Assembly: GCA_028704435.1 (NCBI GenBank) | Contig: JAQWFL010000001.1 | Span: 186,001-250,000, forward strand | Direction: 5' to 3' | DNA length: 64,000 nucleotides | DNA from: Anaerostipes sp. | GTDB lineage: Bacteria; Bacillota; Clostridia; Lachnospirales; Lachnospiraceae | In this document: positions 43,429 to 52,400 of the stretch, in pieces | Layout: each line of letters begins with the position of its first letter | Numbering within the stretch: the first letter of the stretch is position 1 | Notes under the pieces: generated by a model | Databases searched by the model: none | What the model was told of the DNA's origin: nothing | The model's input: the letters and a program-made list of their open reading frames with translations, nothing else | Made by a program: the position numbers and the translations under genes

Positions 43429-44919
43429 ATGAAAGATAAGAAAAAGATTTATATAGGAATTGGTTTTGTTGTTGTGGTACTGACCAGTATTTTGATTGGA
43501 GTACATATTCGATATTCTAATCGTTGGTATCCAGGAACCAAAATTGAGAAAGTTGATGTTTCGGGAATGACGTATGAAGCCGCTGTAAAGAAAATTGAGT
43601 CATCCATGGATTCCTATCAGTTGAAGGTAAAAGCAAGAGAAAAGGGAACTCTTAAAATAAAAGGAAATGCTATCGATTTGAAACTAGAGAATCAAAATGC
43701 GGTAAAGAATATGTACGAGAATCAACACAAAACCAGCATTGTATTTTCTTTCTTTACAAAAGATAATCGAATTATAAAGCATGTAGTATCTTATTCTAAA
43801 AAGAAGTTAAAAAAAATAGTGAACCATTCTGAACTTATAAAAGGAAGCGATACTTATAAATTGATAAAACCTGAAGATGCCACAATCAAATATTCTTCAA
43901 AGAAAAAATATGGTGTTATTAAAAAAGAAGTTCTTGGAAACATATTAGATCAAAATAAATTTATTGAGGTTTTAGAAGACAAAATTGAAAAATTAAGCAG
44001 TAACGTAGATATAACAGATACAAAAGAATATCCAAAAGTGTATATGACACCAAGTTTATATCATGATGACGAAGACATGAAGACTATGGAAGATACATAT
44101 AATAAATACGTTTTACACTGGCTTTATTGGGAGTTGGGTGATAATAGAACAGATACCATAGGTCCAGATATAATTAAGAAATATATAAAAATCAATACAA
44201 AAAAACGTACAGTAAAATTAAAACAAATATATATTGAAAAGATGATAGAAGATTTTTGCTTAAAATATAAAACCGTGGGAATGAAGCGAAAGTTTAAGAC
44301 TCATTCAGGTAAAGTGATTAAAGTATCTGGTGGAGATTATGGATGGCAGATTAACTATGATGATACATTGAAAAAGACAATAGATGAATTCTCAAAAGAT
44401 GCTGATACAAGTGCAATTGATGCCTATAAAAAGAAACAGAGCAAGAAAAATGAGGAAGCTTTAACTGTGCACTTAAATGTAAAGTATAGTAATAAAGGAT
44501 ACCAATATAATGAAGAGAATAAGCAGAATGACTGGAATACAAAGAATTACAGTGAAGTTGATTTGTCAAATCAAGAAGTGTATGTATATCGAAATGGAAA
44601 ATTAAAATTTAGCTGCATTTGTATTACAGGAAAGCCAACTTCAGATAGAATTACAAGGACTGGTGTCTGGTACGTGAAAGAAAAACGACTTTCAAAAACA
44701 CTAGTTGGTGCTGATTATAGTGTAGATACCAAGTATTGGGTTAGAATTATGTGGACAGGAACAGGATATCACTATAGCAGCCGAGGAGACTGGGGTTCTT
44801 GGTCACCATATTACTATAAATCTGCTGGGTCCCATGGATGTGTCAATTTAACATATTCTAATGCACAAATGATTTATAGTCTTGTAAATAGTGGCAATCC
44901 AGTATTTATTCATTATTAA
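43429..44919 (+). CDS. L,D-transpeptidase with N-terminal anchor and PG-binding (YoaR-like) domains
   Basis: 496 residues from ATG 43429, preceded by GGGAG. An in-frame ATG at 43357 lies in the leader and lacks a ribosome site. There is one N-terminal membrane helix (about 7-28). Next are repeat domains of the PG_binding_4/YoaR type (about 45-330, with EKVDVSGMTYEAAVKKI). A C-terminal YkuD catalytic domain has His469-Gly-Cys471 in SAGSHGCVNL. It forms 3-3 cross-links or attaches proteins to peptidoglycan from the outer face of the membrane. It is monocistronic, between a terminator and the riboswitch leader. Confidence 0.92.
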   Translation: MKDKKKIYIGIGFVVVVLTSILIGVHIRYSNRWYPGTKIEKVDVSGMTYEAAVKKIESSMDSYQLKVKAREKGTLKIKGNAIDLKLENQNAVKNMYENQHKTSIVFSFFTKDNRIIKHVVSYSKKKLKKIVNHSELIKGSDTYKLIKPEDATIKYSSKKKYGVIKKEVLGNILDQNKFIEVLEDKIEKLSSNVDITDTKEYPKVYMTPSLYHDDEDMKTMEDTYNKYVLHWLYWELGDNRTDTIGPDIIKKYIKINTKKRTVKLKQIYIEKMIEDFCLKYKTVGMKRKFKTHSGKVIKVSGGDYGWQINYDDTLKKTIDEFSKDADTSAIDAYKKKQSKKNEEALTVHLNVKYSNKGYQYNEENKQNDWNTKNYSEVDLSNQEVYVYRNGKLKFSCICITGKPTSDRITRTGVWYVKEKRLSKTLVGADYSVDTKYWVRIMWTGTGYHYSSRGDWGSWSPYYYKSAGSHGCVNLTYSNAQMIYSLVNSGNPVFIHY

Positions 44920-44946
44920 GAACAATAAAAAAATTCAAAAAATCTA

Positions 44947-44975
44947 TTTACGTCTTCTCACGTATATGGTACAAT
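44947..44975 (+). promoter_or_regulatory. putative sigma-A promoter of the glycine riboswitch-AGCS transcript
   Basis: TTTACG (44947-44952), a 17-base spacer and TACAAT (44970-44975), 20 bases before the aptamer. Confidence 0.6.
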
Positions 44976-44994
44976 TCTCTTTGTGTGTCAAAGC

Positions 44995-45072
44995 ATTCTG
45001 GAGAGTCTCAAGTGTGGGCGCCGAAGGTGTAGGTAAATATATTTACTAATCTCTCAGGCAAAAGGACAGAAT
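44995..45072 (+). ncRNA. glycine riboswitch, single aptamer
   Basis: The conserved glycine aptamer blocks are present in order: GGAGAG after the P1 strand ATTCTG, GCGCCGAAGG in the middle, and ATCTCTCAGGCAAAAGGACA at the 3' side, closing with CAGAAT, which pairs with ATTCTG. Only one aptamer is seen. The sequence that follows (to about 45090) is too short for a second full aptamer and may be the ghost helix found in singlet forms. A terminator and the Ala/Gly symporter gene lie directly downstream. Confidence 0.93.
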
Positions 45073-45095
45073 TACCATTTAGAGCAAGATTTTTC

Positions 45096-45129
45096 AGAGT
45101 CAAACTGATATTACAGTTTGACTCTTTTC
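45096..45129 (+). terminator. intrinsic terminator of the glycine riboswitch
   Basis: A perfect 12-bp stem AGAGTCAAACTG (45096-45107) / CAGTTTGACTCT (45114-45125) with a 6-base loop and T run, between the aptamer and the symporter start. Glycine binding presumably decides whether this stem forms. The direction of control cannot be read with certainty. Confidence 0.88.
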
Positions 45130-45183
45130 TATTTATTGAATGAATGATACAAAATAAAACAATGAAAGAAAGAGGATGAAACA

Positions 45184-46638
45184 ATGTTAGAAAGTATGAA
45201 CAATTTTTTGCTGAAATTTGATGAGGCTGTTTGGGGTGTCCCATTAATCGTACTAATTTTATTAGTAGGTTTATATTTGACGGTTCGATTAGGACTCCTT
45301 CAAATAAAGCATTTACCAAAAGCATTAAAATTTATGATTCAAAATGAAGACGGTGGAGAAGGTGAGGTATCTAGTTTTGGTGCCTTGTGTACAGCATTAT
45401 CTGCAACTATTGGTACAGGAAATATCGTTGGAGTTGCCACTGCAATTTGTGCAGGAGGTCCTGGGGCATTATTCTGGATGATTATAGCCGCATTTTTTGG
45501 AATGGCAACAAAGTATTCGGAAGGTCTTCTTGCCATCAAATACCGAACCATTGATGATGACGGACATGTATTAGGTGGTCCATTCTATTATATTGAAAAT
45601 GGAATGGGAAAGAAATGGAAACCATTAGCAAAAATATTTGCATTTTTTGGGGCATGTGTTGGATTGATGGGAATCGGAACATTTACACAGGTAAATGGAA
45701 TTTCCAGTGCAGTTCATAATTTCTTTGACCCAAATACAGTACATACTATTTCACTTTTTGGAAATAAATACTCCATTGCAGTTCTTGTTGCAAGTGTATT
45801 TATTACAGTGTGTGTAGCAGCCGTTGTAATTGGAGGAATCAAGCGAATTGCAACTGTAACTCAGGTTGTAATACCATTTATGACAGTAACTTATGTTGCA
45901 ACAGCAGTATTTATTATTTTATATAACATTGCGGATATTCCTGCTGCAATTGTATTAATTGTAAAAAGTGCATTTGGAATCAAAGCTGTGACAGGTGGTG
46001 CATTAGGTGCAATGGTTGTTGCAATGCAAAAGGGAATTGCTCGAGGTATTTTCTCAAACGAAGCTGGACTAGGTAGCGCACCAATTGCAGCTGCAGCCGC
46101 TCAGACAAAGGAGCCAGTTCGCCAAGGGCTTGTTTCTATGACAGGTACCTTTATTGATACCATTGTAGTATGTACTATGACAGGATTGATTATTGTCTTA
46201 ACAGGTTCATGGAATGTTGGGTTGGAAGGAGTAGCAGTTACAACGAGAGCCTTCCAGATGGGACTTCCATTGCCATCTGTGGTTGCATCATTTATTCTAA
46301 TGATATGCTTAGTATTCTTTGCATTTACAACAATCTTAGGGTGGAACTATTATGGTGAGCGATGTCTTGAATATTTGTCAAATGGAAATATGAAGCCAGT
46401 AAAGGTATATCGTTATTTATATATTTTATGCGTATTTATTGGACCATTTATGACAGTTGAGGCTGTTTGGACCATTGCAGATATTTTCAATGCATTGATG
46501 GCACTTCCAAACTTAATTGCATTGATTGCATTAAGTCCAGTGATTATTGATGAAACAAAGGCGTACTTTGCTGCTCATAAAAAGGATGATGTGCCAAGTG
46601 GGTATCATGAAGAAGTAGAGCGTTGGAACGAAAGATAG
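45184..46638 (+). CDS. alanine/glycine:cation symporter (AGCS family)
   Basis: 484 residues with 10-11 membrane helices. AGCS signatures are GTGNIVGVATAICAGGPGALFWM, here split by its helix break, and the FSNEAGLGSAPIAAAAAQTKEP region. It moves alanine and glycine with Na+ or H+. The leader holds a glycine riboswitch and terminator, which supports glycine as a physiological substrate or signal. AAAGAGG precedes the ATG. It is likely a single-gene transcript ending at the hairpin near 46722. Confidence 0.94.
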   Translation: MLESMNNFLLKFDEAVWGVPLIVLILLVGLYLTVRLGLLQIKHLPKALKFMIQNEDGGEGEVSSFGALCTALSATIGTGNIVGVATAICAGGPGALFWMIIAAFFGMATKYSEGLLAIKYRTIDDDGHVLGGPFYYIENGMGKKWKPLAKIFAFFGACVGLMGIGTFTQVNGISSAVHNFFDPNTVHTISLFGNKYSIAVLVASVFITVCVAAVVIGGIKRIATVTQVVIPFMTVTYVATAVFIILYNIADIPAAIVLIVKSAFGIKAVTGGALGAMVVAMQKGIARGIFSNEAGLGSAPIAAAAAQTKEPVRQGLVSMTGTFIDTIVVCTMTGLIIVLTGSWNVGLEGVAVTTRAFQMGLPLPSVVASFILMICLVFFAFTTILGWNYYGERCLEYLSNGNMKPVKVYRYLYILCVFIGPFMTVEAVWTIADIFNALMALPNLIALIALSPVIIDETKAYFAAHKKDDVPSGYHEEVERWNER

Positions 46639-46721
46639 GTAGTAGTTGTAATTACCAAGCCTGTTGAACATGTACTCAAAAGCAAAAATTACCCCTTTGT
46701 AGAATATACGAATCGTTTATG

Positions 46722-46758
46722 GTCTGCTGCATTTTATTGTGTGGCAGACTATTTTTTA
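46722..46758 (+). terminator. probable intrinsic terminator after the symporter
   Basis: GTCTGCTGC (46722-46730) pairs with GTGGCAGAC (46741-46749), with two wobble pairs and a 10-base loop, followed by TATTTTTT. Confidence 0.65.
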
Positions 46759-46859
46759 ATATCTACTATGACGATAAAAGGGATAGAAGCAAATTATCTT
46801 TGTAATCTTACGAATATTCATATATAATAAAAAACATGAATCACGAGAAGGAGGAGTCC

Positions 46860-47411
46860 ATGATAACCGATGAAACATTATACCGTCGCTATGTAAGCGG
46901 CGACGATGAGGGGCTGAATGGTCTGATGGAACGGTATGGCAACAGTCTTACTTTTTACATAAATGGATATATCCACGATTTATACGAATCAGAAGATTTG
47001 ATGGTGGAGGCATTTTCATATCTTATTGCCAAAAAACCAAAAATCAGAGACGGGGGTTTTCGCGGTTATCTTTACAAAACTGCTCGCCATATGGCGTTGC
47101 ACTGTAAAGCGAAAAAGCGTTCCCATCAATGCTTTCAGTTAGATGATTTGGTTGCAGATCCGCAAAGCCACGCCTTTGTGGAAGAAATTGTACAAACAGA
47201 GGAACAAAACCGCATTTTGCATCTTTGTATGGAACAGCTTTCCCCAGATTATAGAGAGGCCTTGTACCTTGTTTATTTTGAAAATATGAGTCATGCCGAG
47301 GCGGGTGTCATTATGCACAAAAGCCAAAAACAGGTATCTAATCTAGTGTGTCGAGGAAAAAAAGCATTGCGACAGAAAGTAGAAAAGGAGGGGATTTCAA
47401 GTGCGAAATAA
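46860..47411 (+). CDS. ECF-like RNA polymerase sigma factor
   Basis: 183 residues from ATG 46860, six bases after GAAGGAGGAG. An in-frame ATG at 46836 has no ribosome site. Region 2 (about 6-75) includes DLYESEDLMVEAFSYLIAK and FRGYLYKTARHMAL. Region 4 (about 115-175) has LSPDYREALYLVYFENMSHAEAG and a helix-turn-helix. It begins a four-gene chain with overlapping ends that includes a PrsW-like protease, the class of enzyme that removes anti-sigma factors elsewhere. Codon use is richer in G and C than in neighbouring genes, which suggests transfer. No RsiW-type zinc anti-sigma factor is visible. Confidence 0.88.
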   Translation: MITDETLYRRYVSGDDEGLNGLMERYGNSLTFYINGYIHDLYESEDLMVEAFSYLIAKKPKIRDGGFRGYLYKTARHMALHCKAKKRSHQCFQLDDLVADPQSHAFVEEIVQTEEQNRILHLCMEQLSPDYREALYLVYFENMSHAEAGVIMHKSQKQVSNLVCRGKKALRQKVEKEGISSAK

Positions 47412-47760
47412 TGAAGAACGAGTTGCCGCTGTGAAGCGGCGATCAAAGGATCTGGAACAAAAAAGAAAAAAGAACCAGGGGCGTATGATCTGCCTGTCTG
47501 CTATTGCGTCATGTCTTGCACTCATTGTTGGAATATCTCTTGTCATGCCCGATGTCGCAGGAGACTTTTCCCATGACACCATCGACAATTTTGCTATGAC
47601 TGCAAGTGTTTTTCAAGGCAGTGGTGCAATGAGCTATATCATAATTGGACTGTTGGCTTTTGCCTTAGGTGTATGTGTGACAATACTATGCTACCAGATA
47701 AATCGCTCTGAGTATCAGGAAAAAGCAAAGAAAACACAGAAGGAGAATGACAATGATTGA
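47401..47760 (+). CDS. small two-TM membrane protein, candidate anti-sigma factor
   Basis: 119 residues starting at GTG, with GGAGG upstream, overlapping the sigma gene by 11 bases. A basic helix of about 28 residues (RVAAVKRRSKDLEQKRKK) is followed by TM1 (about 30-50), about 27 outside residues, TM2 (about 77-98), and a charged tail. Both ends should face the cytosol. The position right after the sigma gene, and the basic helix that could bind it, make it a candidate anti-sigma factor. This is inference. A clear relative lies at 49159, beyond the operon terminator. Confidence 0.75.
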   Translation: MRNNEERVAAVKRRSKDLEQKRKKNQGRMICLSAIASCLALIVGISLVMPDVAGDFSHDTIDNFAMTASVFQGSGAMSYIIIGLLAFALGVCVTILCYQINRSEYQEKAKKTQKENDND

Positions 47761-48376
47761 GTTGATAGATAACTTTATCCAGCTTGTGGTAACAACCACT
47801 GGCTGCCTCCTAGCAGGTGCACTCTTTTTCAAAAACCACAAACAACCATTTTTCTTGTTGGCCTGTTTTTATGGGGTCTATACCCTTGGTACTCTCTATT
47901 GGACACTTCATCTCTTGCTTTTCAATGAAACCCCACCGGTATTTTATGTGTCAGATCTTGCATGGATTGCAAGCTACATTTTTCTGCTGGCATTGCTTTA
48001 CAACATGCGGGTTCTGGAACATGACCATAAAACACCCCTTTGTTGGCTTGCATTGATTTTTTGTATCCCTCAATTTATTTTGTATATTACACATGGCGAG
48101 GTGTTTTACAACATAGCCATGTGTGTGCCAACTATGTTAATTGGCTGGTTGGGAATCGAGGGGCTTGTGTTCAACTTGGAAACTCCGGGCGAGAAGGATT
48201 CTGTGTTATTTTATATCTCGGTGTTGTGTTTTGTCGCATTGGAATACTGTCTGTGGACAGCTTCTTGTTTTTGGATGGGTGACACCCTGATAAACCCCTA
48301 CTTCTGGTTTGACATTTTGCTGTCAGTTTCCATGTTGTCCCTATTACCGGGACTAAAAAAGGCGGTGACGAAATGA
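47753..48376 (+). CDS. polytopic membrane protein of unknown function
   Basis: 207 residues from ATG 47753, because AAGGAG at 47740-47745 is at proper distance from it. An ATG at 47747 is too close to the ribosome site. About six or seven membrane helices cover the whole chain, and there are many aromatic residues in helices 2-5. There is no soluble domain and no motif I recognise. It overlaps both neighbours by a few bases, so it is made together with the sigma factor, the small two-TM protein and the PrsW-like protease. It may be a signal receptor in the membrane. Confidence 0.7.
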   Translation: MIELIDNFIQLVVTTTGCLLAGALFFKNHKQPFFLLACFYGVYTLGTLYWTLHLLLFNETPPVFYVSDLAWIASYIFLLALLYNMRVLEHDHKTPLCWLALIFCIPQFILYITHGEVFYNIAMCVPTMLIGWLGIEGLVFNLETPGEKDSVLFYISVLCFVALEYCLWTASCFWMGDTLINPYFWFDILLSVSMLSLLPGLKKAVTK

Positions 48377-49002
48377 CTTATATTGAAAATATTTTTATGT
48401 GCATGGTCGCACCACTGATTATGGCCATGCTGTGCCTTGGGAAAAAGCAACGTCGAATATTTTTCTTTTGTATTGCGGGTATGGGGATGTGCCTACTTTC
48501 AGCTTATATCAATACTTTTTTTGCTCACCTTTATGTAGCCAACTCTCTGAATGCCACAACACAGATTGCACCAGTGGTAGAAGAAATTATGAAGCTTCTC
48601 CCATTGCTATTTTATCTTGTGGTATTCCAGCCAGAAAGTAAGCAGTTTCAAATTGCCGCCGTAGTGGTGGGAGCTAGCTTCGCTACTTTTGAAAATGTCT
48701 GTTATTTAACGCAAAACGGTGCAGAGGAATTCTTGTTTCTGCTCATTCGTGGCTTCGGCACGGGGGCGATGCACGTCGTCTGTGGTGCTGGCTACGGCTA
48801 CTGGATTAAATATGTATGGGAGAATAGAGGGCTGCGAGGGGTCTGTCTGTTCGGCCTTTTATGTCTCGTTATCACTTACCACGCCATTTATAATCTACTA
48901 GTGAGTATGGGAGGGATACTTCAATATATCGCTTACTTCATCCCGATTTTTACCGTTATATGTGGTTGGGTTGGATATTTGATATCTCAGCGTAGACGAT
49001 AG
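48373..49002 (+). CDS. PrsW-like intramembrane protease
   Basis: 209 residues with about seven membrane helices. The PrsW motifs are present in order: EExxK as Glu70-Glu71-Lys74 in PVVEEIMK, FxxxEN-like Glu107 in FATFEN, His134 in GAMHVV, and His170-Asn174 in TYHAIYN. PrsW in Bacillus makes the first cut in anti-sigma factor RsiW and so frees an ECF sigma factor. Here it is the fourth gene of the sigma operon, overlapping its neighbour by four bases (ATGA). A terminator follows 25 bases after the stop. Confidence 0.83.
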   Translation: MTYIENIFMCMVAPLIMAMLCLGKKQRRIFFFCIAGMGMCLLSAYINTFFAHLYVANSLNATTQIAPVVEEIMKLLPLLFYLVVFQPESKQFQIAAVVVGASFATFENVCYLTQNGAEEFLFLLIRGFGTGAMHVVCGAGYGYWIKYVWENRGLRGVCLFGLLCLVITYHAIYNLLVSMGGILQYIAYFIPIFTVICGWVGYLISQRRR

Positions 49003-49026
49003 TCTATATAATTCAAGCAAACCTCA

Positions 49027-49054
49027 AAGAACTGCCTATTGGCGGTTCTTTTTT
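49027..49054 (+). terminator. intrinsic terminator after the PrsW-like gene
   Basis: AAGAACTGCC (49027-49036) pairs with GGCGGTTCTT (49041-49050), with one wobble and a 4-base loop, followed by TTTT. It splits the sigma operon from the next gene pair. Confidence 0.85.
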
Positions 49055-49158
49055 AATTATTTTCAACTTTTTTGATTTTTAGTGAGTAATTTTACTTGTT
49101 TGGTGTACCTATATAAGTATAAGCACTGTTTTAAATACTAATTTGGGAAGGAGGGTTT

Positions 49159-49494
49159 ATGATGATGGATACCAGGCAACGAGTAGAACTTGTCAAGAGA
49201 CGGACATGGCAGATATGTCGCAAACGAGAAAAACATCTAATTAGGAGACTGTCACTTTTGTCTGTTGCACTTTGTTGTTGCCTCATTTATGCAGCGTGGG
49301 ACTTCTTGGGTAACTCACCGGGGATGGTACAAGGACTCAGTGGTGCAACAATGCTACTTGAAAATGCAGGTGGTTATGTGCTGGTTGGCGTTATATGTTT
49401 TATCACAGCGGTATTCATTACCGTATTTTGCCTGCGGGAGAGAGAAAAAAGCAATAAACAAGAAAAAGATGAGATAGGGAGGGAAAAACAATGA
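49159..49494 (+). CDS. second small two-TM protein, paralogue of the one at 47401
   Basis: 111 residues. It shares the layout and sequence trend of the 47401 protein: a basic N-terminus (RQRVELVKRRTWQICRKRE against EERVAAVKRRSKDLEQKRK), TM1 (about 31-48), a short outside loop ending in Gly-rich sequence, TM2 (about 71-92) and a charged tail. AAGGAGG is just before ATG 49159. ATGs at 49162 and 49165 are also possible. Its stop overlaps the start of the giant secreted protein by four bases, so this copy is tied to that protein. Confidence 0.72.
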   Translation: MMMDTRQRVELVKRRTWQICRKREKHLIRRLSLLSVALCCCLIYAAWDFLGNSPGMVQGLSGATMLLENAGGYVLVGVICFITAVFITVFCLREREKSNKQEKDEIGREKQ

Positions 49495-52400
49495 AAATAA
49501 GAAAAAAGCTGGTATATGTAGTGGTAATGTTATTTGTTGTTTTGTGGTGTTATCCAAACACATTAAGAATTACAAAAGCAGCTGATAGTTCTAGTCCGGG
49601 AGGGAACATTACCAACTTAAATGTAAAAAAGCCAAGTGGATTTGACGCTTATAAGTCATCAGAGCAAAACCCATATGGTTACAGGGTTGGTGAGGTTTTT
49701 CGCCTAGTGACGAAAAACGAACTATCACTTTATAAAAGTAATGACATAAATGCAAGTGGTGGAGAACTTTCATCCAAGGTATATGATACTTATAATAAAA
49801 AGGATAATACAATAACAGGAAGCTTTCAGAGTAATAAATCTCTAAAAACAGAAAAAGACCAAGCTTTATGTTTTACAGAAAGTGTGGCATATCATGATCC
49901 AGTGAATGTTCAAAAGCAGAACATCTGTTATGTTGGAGTTGAACCAGAAAGTGGAAAAATATATTATTGGATTCAAGATTCTAAGAACAATTCGGCTTCT
50001 AAAAAAAAGCTTGTAACTGATAATACCATATTTCTAGGCAAAGCTGTCGTTGATAAGATAGAGGATTATCAGGCAAATGCTTTCCTTGCAGTGACTGCAG
50101 GAGACTATAATGGAGATGGAAAAGACTCTATTATGATTGCAGTGACAACAAAGGAGAAGGTGGACATCTATGAGATGAATCCAGAGAATATGAGCGTGTC
50201 CAAAAGACTTGGAATCGGTGGAAAAAGTGGTGCCAAGGAATATAAGGATTATTTAGCAGTAGATATGACTACAGGTGATTTTGATGGGAACGGGGTTGAT
50301 GATCTTGCAGTTGCTACAGCCTTTGGAAAGCAGCCAACACAAGAGGATGCAACAGCAAAATTATCCTTTAAATATGGAAAAAAAGGAGAAACCTTCGATG
50401 GTTCCTTCACGTCTTGGAAAAAAATTGAGAATGGAGGTTCAGATTCCTTGTTTGCACCAGGTATTTCAGCAGGAGATATGGATGGAGACGGACAAGATGA
50501 AGTTGTAGTTGCTGGTATGCAGGTAAAATTCAATGAATCAAACTTTACATATAAGGATGACACTGTTGTGATTGCTTGTTTCGGATTCGACGGAAATAAG
50601 ATTACAGTCCAATCTTACCAAAATGAAGCCACGAATCAATGGACAGTTGGTGGTGTTTACCCTGATGGTGATGACAGGTGGCAAACCACAGGAGTGGAAT
50701 GTTTTAAAGTGAATGGAAAAGCATCTTCTGAATATGTATTCATCAATGGAACCATATATAAATTAAATAAAGTAGTTATGGAAGAGTGCTATACTCCTGA
50801 CTATTTTAAAAAACAAGATAATGGGGCAGATAAATTGATTATTACCAATACCTATATCAAATCTGTTACTTCTGGAAATTTAGATGGAAATGAATATGGA
50901 CGAGAGCAGGTCGCTTTCGTAATTGGTCTAAAAGTATCAGGAGTACAAGCGTATTATTATAAATTAGGAGTCATTGGTGGAGATAATTATTCCACTGATA
51001 AGAAAGTGGGAACTTCTGCAATGTCCGTATGTGGAGTTGCATCTGGCTTTACATCCAATGATATCCAAAGTGCAGGCTATGAAGTTAAAAACAAAAAAGA
51101 TGCCGCAGATAATGTGTTAAACTGTATTGTCACAGCAGTGGATTCCGATGAGGATGGTACTGTTGCAAGGTATACAGGGGTAGACTATGCATATTCCGAT
51201 CCTACAGTAGAGACAGTACTTCAAGCAGCACCAAGGTTTGATGAGCTTGGACAGGAAGCAGGAGAGACAACCTATGCCCAAGAAACTTCTTATGAATTGG
51301 AGCATTCAACATCAGACAATGTATCATTTAGTGCAGGAGTTACATCAGAGGCAGAGATTGAGGCTGCTGTTGCTTTAAAAGTATCTGGAGAAATGGGATA
51401 TCAACTGGACTGGGCGAAGAGTTTTACCAATACACTTGGAGAAAGCTATTCGACCACAGTAGTTGCAAAATCCTATAATTCTGTTCTAATTCAACGAACG
51501 CCCGTATATATATATAGCTATCAACTTGCAAAGAATAATTCTTCTGGCTCAGGAGGATGGAATAACACCACGTATGAAAAAGGAAAGAACATGATTCAAT
51601 ATGCAATTCCTCAAAAACCAGTTTATTTTCAACTATCCATTGATGAATATAATGATTACGTGGATGAATATAACAAAGCGGCAGACGATGCCAATGTTGG
51701 AAAGCAATCATCAGACCCTACATATATTCAAAAACTTAAAAAAATATCCAATTCCTATATGAAAGGAAATGAGGGCGATCCTACTAAATATGCCAATGAT
51801 TGGGACAAAGTGAATGGAGTGAACTTATCCAAATCCAACATTTCACTTGGATATAATGGAACAAGTGCTACAAATGAATGGACTACTAGTGGTGCTTATA
51901 CAGAGGGTGTGGAAATGAATCATGGGTTCCACTATAGTAATTCTTTAATGTTCGGGGTAGGAGCACTGGGTAATAAGATTGAAATTGGCGGATATACATC
52001 ACTAGATTACACCCATGGAACAAGTGAATATTCCACGACAGCACATGCCACCACATCTTCTGGTACTGTCAATGATTTAGATCAAATTGCATTACAGAAA
52101 GAGGGATATCAAGTGAAAACCATACGTGGATATTCTTTTGACTGGAACTTTGGAAAATGGGATATGAGTCTTAATGGAGATAGTAAGGATAAAACACCTG
52201 TATTTGGATATGTGGTTTCCAATTGCACCTCACCGGCAAAACCACCAGAAGAGATAGAGGTGGAAGGAACTGGATCTGATACATTAGGTGTTTCATGGAA
52301 AAAGCCAACAAACACCAGAGCCATTGACGGATACAATGTTTATCTATTACAAAAAGGGAAATATATCAAACAAAATGATGCAATTGTAACAGATACCAAA

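Noticed and set aside
45008-45325. Minus-strand open frame across the glycine riboswitch
   Set aside because: It covers the aptamer, terminator and start of the symporter. It has no ribosome site or recognisable protein.
46639-46859. A gene in the gap between the symporter and the sigma factor
   Set aside because: No frame with a ribosome site is present. The gap holds a terminator hairpin and AT-rich leader only.
50249-50563. Open frames on the opposite strand within the giant gene and similar frames elsewhere (for example 1703-2143, 6146-6424, 60031-60279)
   Set aside because: They mirror the codon pattern of the real genes, lack ribosome sites and resemble no family.
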